DNA of 64,000 bases, from the NCBI GenBank assembly GCA_020073265.1, contig JAIQFN010000007.1, positions 1 to 64,000 on the forward strand, in the 5' to 3' direction. A program made the position numbers and the translations under genes. Positions 53,408 to 62,900 of this stretch are shown piece after piece. The notes under the pieces were generated by a model that worked only from the letters and a program-made list of their open reading frames with translations, was not told the origin of the DNA and ran no database searches. The DNA comes from Terriglobia bacterium (GTDB lineage Bacteria > Acidobacteriota > Terriglobia > Bryobacterales > Bryobacteraceae). Numbering within the stretch: position 1 is the stretch's first letter; each line of letters starts with the position of its first letter.

Positions 53408-54835
53408 ATGAGTTCGTTTCAGGTTGATAATCTGCGCGCGGGCGCAAGAATGGCCGCTTGGTCCGGGGTTCTGGCACTGATCCTGCTGCCCAAGTTCGCA
53501 GCCACGCAAGCGTCCAACGGCGCGGCGAGAGGGACGATAACGGACGCCCGCGGAGCTCCCATCACTGGAGCAAAAGTTGTGGCCCTCGATTTCTATTCAG
53601 GCTCGGCACGACGGGTATTGACGGATGCGCGAGGCAGCTTTGCTTTCGATGCGCTGCGCCCGGGCAACCACAAGTTCCGCATCTCCGCGGCTTCGTACCT
53701 CACCCGGGTGTTCGGCAATGTCGAGATCGAGGCGAACCAGACGAAACGCATCGATGCGGCGTTGCAGGCCGTCCAGCCTGGCACGGATGGAGACACCATT
53801 CTGGCGCAGGGCGCTCGCCAGCAGAAGGATCTCAAAGATATTCCGCGCAGCAAGGTCATCCAATCCATTTCCATCACGACTTCCCCGATGACGCCCTTCG
53901 AGTCCAACGGAGATCTGTGGTTCACTACCTGGGCCGACGACGACAATCTTTATGGAACTTGGGGGGACGGACGGGGACCCACCGGCGAACTCAGCAACCC
54001 ACTCCGGACCGATTGTGGAATCGTAAAATACACGGGGACTCCCCCGAACCTCACACCCAGAGTCCTGCTCCGCGATGCGCCCACCATGACCAATCCGCAG
54101 GCCGATAACAAACCATCCAGCCTGTTATTTTTCGGCAAGCGCCTCTATGGCGCCTTTCATACGCCGCTCGGAGACGCCTGGATCGGCTTCCTGGCGTACT
54201 CCGATGATTACGGATTGCACTGGAAGCGAGAGGGCTTTTACTACCCTGGTGAAGCGAAGCCGGAGAACGCGTCGCCCTGGACCAGAGACCAGAACTCGCC
54301 TTTTCGAAACATGCTCTTGATCAACATGGGCAAGGCCTACAGCTTGAACCAAGACGGTTTCGTTTACGCGCTAGCGATTGGCCGGGAGTACAACTGGAGC
54401 GGCGATGTGTATCTGGCGCGAGTCAAGAAGCAAAACATATTGAAGTACGCGGCCTGGGAGTATTTCACCGGCGCGGCGGATGGAAAGCCGCACTGGTCCA
54501 AGGTGCAGAAGGACGCCGTGCCGGTTCCCAATCTGTACACGCGCGATCAGGGCTCGGCTATCTATCATCCTGGCGTGAAGCGCTACCTGTTCTTGACGGC
54601 CTCGCAGCTGTTCGAAGCCCCAGAACCCTGGGGGCCATGGTCATTAGTCGGGGACTTCCCGGCGGAGAAGCCGGAATGGCAGCGCGGGTATCAGCCTGGC
54701 ATTATCGCCAAGGGCTTGGGTTCGAATTCATTCTGGTTCACGATCGCCAGCCAGAACCGGCCGCCTTATCTGAGCTACTCGTTTCACGTCGGACAGATGG
54801 TGATGCAGACCACGCCGGCTAAGACCGGCGACTAG
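53408..54835 (+). CDS. secreted carboxypeptidase-regulatory / DUF4185-like beta-propeller protein (2)
   Basis: A 475-residue tandem paralog of the preceding gene with the same domain order and long matching segments (GDLWFTTWADDDNLYGTWGD; GLGSNSFWFTI). The Ig domain is at about 38-120 and the propeller at about 145-475. The start at 53408 follows GAAAGGAG; the frame extends back into the previous gene but that part is filler. The pair differs mostly outside the propeller motifs, consistent with an old duplication. Last gene of the operon that begins at 47440. Confidence 0.78.
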   Translation: MSSFQVDNLRAGARMAAWSGVLALILLPKFAATQASNGAARGTITDARGAPITGAKVVALDFYSGSARRVLTDARGSFAFDALRPGNHKFRISAASYLTRVFGNVEIEANQTKRIDAALQAVQPGTDGDTILAQGARQQKDLKDIPRSKVIQSISITTSPMTPFESNGDLWFTTWADDDNLYGTWGDGRGPTGELSNPLRTDCGIVKYTGTPPNLTPRVLLRDAPTMTNPQADNKPSSLLFFGKRLYGAFHTPLGDAWIGFLAYSDDYGLHWKREGFYYPGEAKPENASPWTRDQNSPFRNMLLINMGKAYSLNQDGFVYALAIGREYNWSGDVYLARVKKQNILKYAAWEYFTGAADGKPHWSKVQKDAVPVPNLYTRDQGSAIYHPGVKRYLFLTASQLFEAPEPWGPWSLVGDFPAEKPEWQRGYQPGIIAKGLGSNSFWFTIASQNRPPYLSYSFHVGQMVMQTTPAKTGD

Positions 54836-54857
54836 CCGCCTCCCGTGCCGTTTGGAG

Positions 54858-56297
54858 CTAAGCGAGCAGGTCGTGAATCACGCGGCCATGTACATCCGTG
54901 AGGCGGAAATCGCGCCCGGTGAAGCGGAAGGTAAGTCTGGTGTGGTCGATGCCTAACAGATGGAGAATCGTTGCGTGGAAGTCATGGACATCCATGGCAT
55001 TCTCCACCACCTTGTATCCATACTCATCGGTTGCGCCGTAAACGAAGCCTCGCTTGACGCCGCCGCCGGCAATCCACGAACTGAAGGCGAATGGATTGTG
55101 GTCGCGGCCGTCGGCTCCCTGCGCGAAAGGCGTTCGTCCGAACTCACCGGAGAAGATCACCAGCGTATCTTCGAATAGCCCTCTCGCCTTCAGATCCTGA
55201 AGCAGCGCGCCCACCGGTTGATCGACGCAGAATGCGTTGGCTGCGTGCCCCTTCTTCAATTGGAAATGTTGATCCCAGGCACTGCCGTTGTTTTTCCCGT
55301 CCGGGGATACCATCGAGACTTCCACGAAGCGGACGCCTCGCTCCACTAACCGCCGGGCCAGCAGGCACTGTCTTGCGTAGGCCCGCTTGTACGGCGATTC
55401 GGAATCCATCCCATAGAGCTTCTTGGTGGCTTCGCTTTCCCCCGAGAGGTCTACCAGCTCGGGAATGGCCGTCTGCATCCGATAAGCCAGCTCGTAATTC
55501 TGGATGGCGGACTCGATCACGGAATCATTCTGCGTCCGATTCAAGAATCCGCGATCCACGGCCTCCATGAACTGCAGCCGCTTCCGTTGGATGCTGTCGG
55601 CCTCTTTGGGCGCGATATCCTGCAGCGGCTCCGCCTGCTCGGGATAGATCATGGATGGCTGATAGACGTTCGGCAGAAAACCGTTTCCGAAAACATTGAT
55701 TCCGCCCAGGGGAATCTCTCCGCTACCCAAGACCACGTAGCCGGGAAGATTCTTCGACTCGCTACCCAGACCATAGTTCACCCAGGCGCCGAGGCTCGGG
55801 AATCCCATCAATTGCTGGCCGGTATGGAAGAAGAAGTTGGCCTGCGCGTGTTCCTGGAAGCGAGAGGTGAGCGATCGAATCACGCACAGATCATCGGCGT
55901 GAGCGCCGATATGCGTAAACAGATCATTTACCTCGATTCCGCTTTCGCCATATCGCTGGAATCCCCAGGGGCTGGGAAAGATGACGCCAGGATTGTTCGC
56001 GCCGGTCTTCTCCAGCGGAATTGGCATCTTTTCTCCGGCGTGCTTTACGAGCGTCGGCTTATTCGGATCGAATGAATCGACTTGCGAAACCGCGCCCGAC
56101 ATGAAGCAAAAGATGACGTTCTTCACCTTGGGAGCAAAATGCGGACGGCGGACGCGTGCGGATGCGTCTTCGGTGGAATCCGCACGGGCCTCTTCAGCCA
56201 ACAAACTGGAGAGCGCAAGCATCCCGAAGCCCATGGAAGCCTGCGACAGCAATTGGCGCCGGCTGATTCGCTGACCGATGTTATACAAAGTGTCCAT
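54858..56297 (-). CDS. DUF1501 protein (Tat-exported, sulfatase-like fold) (2)
   Basis: A 479-residue second DUF1501 protein with a Tat signal (ISRRQLLSQASMGFGMLALS) and the blocks VKNVIFCFMSGAVSQVDSFD, ENAMDVHDFHATILHLLG and a C-terminal DVHGRVIHDLLA. It overlaps no gene but starts 4 bases after its DUF1549-DUF1553 partner, an arrangement identical to the operon at 28680-33266. It is convergent with the operon ending at 54835, with only 22 bases between. Confidence 0.93.
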   Translation of the reverse strand: MDTLYNIGQRISRRQLLSQASMGFGMLALSSLLAEEARADSTEDASARVRRPHFAPKVKNVIFCFMSGAVSQVDSFDPNKPTLVKHAGEKMPIPLEKTGANNPGVIFPSPWGFQRYGESGIEVNDLFTHIGAHADDLCVIRSLTSRFQEHAQANFFFHTGQQLMGFPSLGAWVNYGLGSESKNLPGYVVLGSGEIPLGGINVFGNGFLPNVYQPSMIYPEQAEPLQDIAPKEADSIQRKRLQFMEAVDRGFLNRTQNDSVIESAIQNYELAYRMQTAIPELVDLSGESEATKKLYGMDSESPYKRAYARQCLLARRLVERGVRFVEVSMVSPDGKNNGSAWDQHFQLKKGHAANAFCVDQPVGALLQDLKARGLFEDTLVIFSGEFGRTPFAQGADGRDHNPFAFSSWIAGGGVKRGFVYGATDEYGYKVVENAMDVHDFHATILHLLGIDHTRLTFRFTGRDFRLTDVHGRVIHDLLA

Positions 56298-56301
56298 GTT
56301 G

Positions 56302-59300
56302 TCACCGAATATAGATGAACTCTTTCAGGTTCATGATGGAATGCGCGAGATCGCTCCATGCCGCGAAGTCGGCATCGGCTCCGGCTGGGGCGTGTTCTTT
56401 CCGCATTTGTTCGAGGAGTGTCTGCGCCGCGTCTCTCTCTTCTGGAAAGGGCGGGCGCCCGAGCGCCCGAACGAACATATCTTCTATGCGAGCGGACGGC
56501 GTCTGATCCTTGGCCAGGACCGCTTTGGCCCAGCGGTTGGCTTGATCGATGATGAGCGGATCGTTCAACAGGGCCAAGCTTTGCGCCGGCACACTTGTAA
56601 TGTCTCGCTGGCCGCGGGTACTGGAAGGCTTGGGTTGATCGAAGACTTCCAGGAACGGATTTGAAATGTTGCGCCGAACCTCGAGGTACACGCTGCGGCG
56701 GCCGCCGCCGTCCAGAGGCCCTTTCGGAGTGTCGCCGCTTGTTTTTCCACTATCGCGGGCGTACCAAGTCGGGATGGACGGTCCAAACATCGTAAGATCG
56801 AGACCACCGGAGACGAATAAAGCGGAATCCCGGATTGCTTCCGCCTCCAGGCGCTTCACCGGCATATGCTGCAGCCATTTGTTGGTGGGATCATTCTGGG
56901 CGGCGTCGTTGGATGGAACGCTATCCATTTGGTAGGTCTGGGACGTAGCCAGCAAGCGAATGAGTTTCTTAGTCGACCAGCCATCGTCGACGAACCGGGT
57001 GGCCAGCCAGTCCAGCAGCTCCGGATGCGTAGGAGGCTCGCCCAATTTGCCGAAGTTGTCCACGGTGCGGACGATTCCGCTACCGAACAGATATTTCCAT
57101 ACGCGGTTCACCAAAACGCGGGAGGTCAGGGGATCTTGGGGGCTGACCAAGGTTTCGGCCAGGCTCAAGCGTGCCGTCGCATGATCGGCGTACACCGTCC
57201 CGCCGAGCGCATCGAGAAAATGCCACGGGACAGGCTGACCCGGATTCATATGATTGCCGCGAATGAACAAGGGTTGATCGCCGCCGGCTTCCTCGATCAC
57301 CGACGGAGCGCGCTTCAGCAACGGAACCTTTTCCTCTTCGGCCCGATAGGAGGCAACCGGCGCTTGCAGCTTTTCGGAAGCTTTCAAGGAATTGGGCAGA
57401 ATGCCTTGACGCACGAAATAGTCGAGGAACGCGGCCTGGTTATCGGAAAGCGAGTCGTTTTCCCAGGCCTCAATGGCCTTCACCAACTGATCCGAATAGT
57501 GGCGAGCCAGCTCGGCCGGAGTTTTCGGAGTCTCGCCTTCGAGCAAGTAGCAGAGTCCTACGACGTCGTCTTTGGGTGTCAGAGTGTTGTTGTGAAAATA
57601 AACTTTGTCGATGCCGAACCAGGAGCGGCCGTCTTTCGGTTTAACGGGCCTTTCTGAGGGCTTTTCTGCTGCCTTCGGCATGTCCTCAGTCTCATTCTTT
57701 GTTCCAGTGGCCTTTTTCTTGGGACGAGGGAAGGTGTTGAAGTAGGTGACGTCTTCGGTTGTAGCTACTTCGATATAGCCGGTGAGACCCTTCCAGAAGG
57801 CGGTGTCCCAGCGCACCCAGCCCATCTCGTCGGATTCCATTGGTATGCGGAAAAAGTGCCCGCCGCGCGAGACTCCGTGATTTTCGATGATGAGCTGCGC
57901 CGTGGCGTAGGAGCCTCCCAGTACGCGCACGCTCACCGAATCGGTATCCATCTTGAAGCGAGGGGATTGAATCACGCCATTCTGGCGTTGCGAAAGGAGA
58001 TGCGAATACACACCGGCTGGATAGATTCCGCTGACGATCTTGTCGCCGTTAGGGAGAATCGCGAATTCTCCGGATTTCACCGGTTTTTGGGGTACACCTG
58101 AGCCTCGCTTGAACCACTGGTCGTAGTCGGAGCCTCTCAAATCCCACGCGCTTTGGAAGTTTTTCGAATCAAACTCTCTGCGAGCGGCGATTTCGGCCTT
58201 CCAATGATCGGCGAGTTCTTTCCACGCCGCAGGGAATGCTTCTACGCTCTTTTCACGCAGAGCCAGCCAGGGTTGTAGCGCGCTGTCAGTATTGCTGAGA
58301 TCATCCTGGTGGGCGGCTAAGAAGGTGGTTCGGCCCAGCATGCCAGGCAGCTGTCTCGCCGCGTCGATCCAACTGGCCGCCAGTTCCTTGCGGATCTGCT
58401 TCTTTTGACTGACTAAGGCAGCGACGTTTCCGTTGGCCACTTCAGGAAGGTCGATTGCGGATTCGGTGATTCGCGCGCTGGAAAAAATACCATACAGCCC
58501 GTAATAGTCTTTCTGGCTGATCGCATCGAACTTGTGATCGTGGCAGCGGGCGCAAGAGACGGTGAGTCCCTGGAAGGTCTTGGCAAAAACATCGACCTGG
58601 TTGTCGGTCCACTTGAGCCGGTCCTCGAGCGGGTCCAAGGGCTGGAAGCCATACTCCACCATGGCGAGATGCGCCACTCCAAGCATTGACTCGTTGGTTC
58701 GGTCAATCGCATTCAGCCGCGGATTGCGAAGCAGATCGCCCGCCAGTTGCTCGCGGATGAAATCGTTGTAGGGAACATCGGAGTTGAATGCACGGATCAA
58801 ATAGTCTCGATACCGCCAGGCGCCGGGAGTATCGGGATCGCCCTCGCTGCCATGCGACTCGCTGTAACGAACCAGATCCATCCAATGTCGCGCCCAATGC
58901 TCTCCGAATCGCGGAGAAGCCAGCAACCGGTCGACTTGTTTTTCATAGGCGTTCGGAGAATGGTCCGCTTCAAACGCAGCCAGTTCTTCTGGGGAGGGCG
59001 GCAGCCCCGTGAGGTCGAACGAAAGCCGGCGCAGGAGGCTACGACGGTCTGCCGGACGCGCGGGCTTCATCCCTTGCCGTTCGAGCGCAGCGAGCACAAA
59101 CCGATCGCTTGGCTGCAATACCCAGGTTTCGTCGTGAACCGCGGGCGGTATGGTCCGTTGAATGGGCTTCCACGCCCAATGTTCCTGGCGGCGCTGGTCC
59201 AAATTGAACTCAAGCTGAGAAGCGGCTTGCGCGGTCTCGCCGGGATAGGGAGCGCCCATCGAAATCCAGCGAGCCAGCGCGGCAATCTGCTCCGCCTTCA

Positions 59301-59607
59301 GCGGGCCTGAGGGAGGCATGCGAACCGGAGTTTGTCCGCGCACCGCTCGGATCAGCTTGCTGTGGTCGGGATCTCCCGGCACGATCACCGGGCCGGAATC
59401 GCTACCCTTATTGACGCCTTCACGACTATCCAGGGATAAGCCCGCAAAGCGCGGATTCGCTTTGCTGCTATGGCAGCCGAAACACTGAGTCGCCAGCAGC
59501 GGACGAATTTCCTTCTCGAAGAATTCCGATTCATCGGCTCGCGGCTGCGCGAGGATGAGCGTTGTGGCCGTTAGCAGCAGGCCAAGTAGCCGGCAGAGTT
59601 TTGACAT
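56302..59607 (-). CDS. planctomycete-type cytochrome protein PSCyt1-DUF1549-(beta insert)-DUF1553 (2)
   Basis: An 1101-residue exported protein: signal peptide to about 20, heme c motif CFGCH at 42-46, DUF1549 of about 160-370 with a second CARCHDHK, a large insert of about 480-720 containing a beta-rich region (GSGVPQKPVKSGEFAILPNG) in place of the LamG domain in the other copy, and DUF1553 of about 800-1090. I chose 59607 because GAGG precedes it and the signal peptide begins there. A promoter with TTGCCA and TATTAT lies at 59663-59691 and shares its operator with the divergent receptor. Confidence 0.92.
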   Translation of the reverse strand: MSKLCRLLGLLLTATTLILAQPRADESEFFEKEIRPLLATQCFGCHSSKANPRFAGLSLDSREGVNKGSDSGPVIVPGDPDHSKLIRAVRGQTPVRMPPSGPLKAEQIAALARWISMGAPYPGETAQAASQLEFNLDQRRQEHWAWKPIQRTIPPAVHDETWVLQPSDRFVLAALERQGMKPARPADRRSLLRRLSFDLTGLPPSPEELAAFEADHSPNAYEKQVDRLLASPRFGEHWARHWMDLVRYSESHGSEGDPDTPGAWRYRDYLIRAFNSDVPYNDFIREQLAGDLLRNPRLNAIDRTNESMLGVAHLAMVEYGFQPLDPLEDRLKWTDNQVDVFAKTFQGLTVSCARCHDHKFDAISQKDYYGLYGIFSSARITESAIDLPEVANGNVAALVSQKKQIRKELAASWIDAARQLPGMLGRTTFLAAHQDDLSNTDSALQPWLALREKSVEAFPAAWKELADHWKAEIAARREFDSKNFQSAWDLRGSDYDQWFKRGSGVPQKPVKSGEFAILPNGDKIVSGIYPAGVYSHLLSQRQNGVIQSPRFKMDTDSVSVRVLGGSYATAQLIIENHGVSRGGHFFRIPMESDEMGWVRWDTAFWKGLTGYIEVATTEDVTYFNTFPRPKKKATGTKNETEDMPKAAEKPSERPVKPKDGRSWFGIDKVYFHNNTLTPKDDVVGLCYLLEGETPKTPAELARHYSDQLVKAIEAWENDSLSDNQAAFLDYFVRQGILPNSLKASEKLQAPVASYRAEEEKVPLLKRAPSVIEEAGGDQPLFIRGNHMNPGQPVPWHFLDALGGTVYADHATARLSLAETLVSPQDPLTSRVLVNRVWKYLFGSGIVRTVDNFGKLGEPPTHPELLDWLATRFVDDGWSTKKLIRLLATSQTYQMDSVPSNDAAQNDPTNKWLQHMPVKRLEAEAIRDSALFVSGGLDLTMFGPSIPTWYARDSGKTSGDTPKGPLDGGGRRSVYLEVRRNISNPFLEVFDQPKPSSTRGQRDITSVPAQSLALLNDPLIIDQANRWAKAVLAKDQTPSARIEDMFVRALGRPPFPEERDAAQTLLEQMRKEHAPAGADADFAAWSDLAHSIMNLKEFIYIR

Positions 59608-59662
59608 AACGCCTCGAACTCGGTTTACGTGAACCGGGATTCGGCCTCCGATCGCTGTCATA

Positions 59663-59691
59663 ATAATATCCAGTTGGGGGCTTTTTGGCAA
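59663..59691 (-). promoter_or_regulatory. promoter of the second PSCyt1-DUF1501 operon
   Basis: On the minus strand TTGCCA (59691-59686) and TATTAT (59668-59663) are 17 bases apart, 56 bases ahead of the start. An operator-like site lies 10 bases upstream. Confidence 0.6.
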
Positions 59692-59700
59692 GCGACAAAT

Positions 59701-59710
59701 GAATCGGTTC
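59701..59710. promoter_or_regulatory. LacI-type operator in the divergent region
   Basis: GAATCGGTTC, centre 59705/59706, 10 bases beyond the -35 of the minus-strand promoter. An imperfect partner (ACTCGGTT, centre 59621) lies 84 bp away on the operon side. Confidence 0.55.
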
Positions 59711-59810
59711 GGCGCAAGCTAATATGTCATGCGAACGGGCTTGTCATTCTCATCTCATTCACACAGAGTGAGTTAGTCAAAAGGCGCACGTTCGCAGCCA
59801 GGCTATCCCA

Positions 59811-59820
59811 GAACCGATTC
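59811..59820. promoter_or_regulatory. LacI-type operator upstream of receptor 3 promoter
   Basis: GAACCGATTC, centre 59815/59816, the exact reverse complement of the 59701 site, directly upstream of the -35 at 59826. It pairs with the site 86 bp downstream. Confidence 0.6.
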
Positions 59821-59825
59821 CAGTC

Positions 59826-59854
59826 TTGACTCTATCCGCGGGCTGTGCCATTAT
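59826..59854 (+). promoter_or_regulatory. promoter of TonB receptor 3
   Basis: TTGACT at 59826-59831 and CATTAT at 59849-59854 are 17 bases apart, between two operator-like sites. Confidence 0.55.
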
Positions 59855-59896
59855 ACCCCTGATCTCCCGTGAGGTCGTTCGTGAGGGTCGGACTTT

Positions 59897-59906
59897 GAAA
59901 CGATTC
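59897..59906. promoter_or_regulatory. LacI-type operator downstream of receptor 3 promoter
   Basis: GAAACGATTC, centre 59901/59902, 28 bases before the start codon. Together with the other sites and the two promoters it accounts for 59608-59934, which contains no gene. Confidence 0.55.
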
Positions 59907-59934
59907 GGGGTTCAGTTTCTAGGTGGAGGTAGCT

Positions 59935-62900
59935 ATGTCCTCAGTTAACCATCAGCGGTTTGTTTACCTGGTTCTCGCCGCGGTTTTGGCGGCGGTCTGC
60001 ATTCCCGTCGCGAGAGCTCAAGTTCTCTACGGGACCGTCGTTGGAACAGTACTCGATAGCTCCGATGCGGTGATCCATGGTGCGAACATTACTTTGACTA
60101 ACACGGAGACAGGCCAGGCTCGCACTACCGTGACGAATAACGTCGGCGTATTCACGTTGTCCGACGTTCTGGGCGGGCCCTACTCAGTCGAAATCACCAG
60201 TCCCGGTTTTCAAAAATACGCCCAGTCGGGCATCCAGGTGACTATCAACACGGTGACTCGCCTGGAAGTGAAACTCCGTCCTGGCCAATCCTTCGAGACT
60301 GTCACGGTGACCAGCGACGCGACCGTGCTGCAAACCGACAAGTCTGACGTGCACGTCGAGTTGCAGACCAAAGCGGTGACGGATCTGCCGCTACCGGCCT
60401 ATCGCAACTACCAGTCGCTGATCAACCTGGTCCCTGGAGCAACTCCCGGGGCATTTCAGAACTCGATCAACGACACGCCCCATCGCGACCTCACCACCAA
60501 CGTGAACGGGACCAACCGGAACAACAACGATACTCGCGTGGATGGAGCGTTGGACAAAATGAACGTGATCAACTCTCACACGCTATACGTCCCGCCTGCC
60601 GAATCGATCGAGACGATCAACATCAGTACCGCGAGCTTCGACGCCGAACAAGGCATGGCCGGTGGTGTGGCGGTTACGATCATCAGCAAGTCCGGAACGA
60701 ACCAACTGCACGGGTCGGCCTTTCTGTTCCATACCGACAACGCGCTGCAATCGCGCAACTTCTTTTACAACGGATCGCATGCGCCCAAAGCCATCGACAA
60801 TATTCCCGGCTTCACGCTGGGTGGCCCGGTCAAGAAGAACAAACTGTTTTACTTTATCGATTGGGAAGGCCTGCGGGAAGGCAAGAATACGGGGCTGACC
60901 AGCACGGTACCAACCGCGGACCAGCGCGACGGCAATTTTTCCGCCTACAACGTGACCCTCTACAATCCCAATAGCGGCAATCCCGACGGCAGCGGGCGTG
61001 TTCCTTTCCAAGGAAACATGATTCCGCTGAGCAGCCAAAGCAAGATCATGCAGAAACTGCAAGCGCTGATTCCGCTGCCCAACCTGCCCGGTGTGACCAA
61101 CAATTATTTCAGCTCCTCGAGCGCAGTCATCAACCGCGACAACTACGACGCCAAGATCAACTTCGCGCGTACTGAAAAACACACCATCTGGGGTAAGTAC
61201 AGCCGAATGGATGCGCACGTGGAGTGCAATCCTTCCTTGGACGCCGCGGGTGGAATCGGATTATGTCTTGGCAACAAGGCAGGTCAGGCCGATACGACTG
61301 TGCAGATGGCGACCCTGGGTCACACCTGGGTCCTTTCCCCGAGACTCCTCATCGACGGCACGTTCGGATACTTCCGCCTGTCGCAGGATATCGTCGGTCC
61401 ATTTTTTGGCCAGAACTTCGGCTCTGACACGCTGGGCATACCCGGAACCAACGGAAACGACATCCGGCTCAGCGGCCAACCGATCTTCAATATCACTGGT
61501 TATTCGAGCTTGGGCGATGCGGGATTGGGCATCGCGAATCCTGGTTTCCGCCGCGACGCCGGTTGGACGAACACTTCGAACCTGAGCTGGACCTTGGGCG
61601 CTCACATGGTCCGTTTCGGCTTCCAGATGGTGCGCTACCAGCAAAACGACTGGCAGGCGAACACGGTGGGAAGCGTCCGGGGATTGTTCACATTCGATGG
61701 CGCGATTACGGCCCTGAAGGGCGGACCAGCGCCGAATCAATACAATGCCTGGGCGGCCGTGCTCTTGGGTTTGCCGCAATCGGATGCCAAGGACTTGCAG
61801 TTCTACGATCCCCAGACTGCCCGCGAATGGCAATTTGGCTGGTATGGGCAAGATCGCTGGCAGGTCACCAGAAACCTGACTGTGAGCCTCGGTCTCCGAT
61901 ACGAGTTCTATCCGATCTACTCGCGCGTAGGCCAAGGCATTGAACGATACGATCCAGCAACCAACAAGGTTCTCATCGGCGGGCGCGGATCTGTTCCGCG
62001 CGACGCCGGAATCGATGTCAGCGCGAAACATTTCGGCCCCCTGGTTGGACTCGCTTACCGGCTAGGATCTAGCACCGTGCTGCGGGGCGGCTACGGGATG
62101 ACAATCGATCCCACTAGTACATGGAGCGCGTCGCAGCGCGACTATCCGGTCGCATTTGGAAACACATTTGTTGGACCGAACAGCTTCACGCCATATCGGC
62201 CCATTGAGCAAGGAATCCCGGCTCTAGCCGGGCCTGACATCAGCACAGGCGTGATCGACTTGCCGGCGGCCGCCAACGACACGACGCTTCCGGCTGGACT
62301 CCTTCGGCGGGGATATATCGAGTCATGGAACCTGATCGTCGAACGCAAGCTGCCGGCCAGCTTGACTGCGAGCGTGGGCTACGTCGGAACGCACACTGTC
62401 CGGCCCTTCGTGACGGTCGATATAAACGCCGGCAGTCCCGGATTGGGAACCGCGGGCCGGCCTGCCTTCGCCACCTTTGGACGATCGGCTGCAACGAATC
62501 TGCTGGAGCCGCAGTTCGGCGCCATCTATCACTCACTCCAGGCGACCTTGAATCGTCAATTCTCCGGTGGACTTTTCGTCAAGGGAAGCTATACGTTCTC
62601 GCGCGCCATTGATTTTACCGATGATGAGCCCGGCGGGCTTACCTTCAACACACCCAGCCAGATTGGGCGCAACCGCGCGCTGGCAGGCTACGATCGTACG
62701 CACTCGTTCCAGATGTCGGCCATCTACGAATTCCCATTCGGACCGAAAAGACGATTGTTGAACAGCGGGATTGCCAGCCTGCTGTTACGAGACTGGCAGG
62801 CGAATGCGGTGTTCAGCGCGGTGAGCGGCAGTCCATTTACCGTTACCGCTTCCAGCGCATCGCTCAACGCACCAGGCAACACGCAGACCGCGGACCAGGT

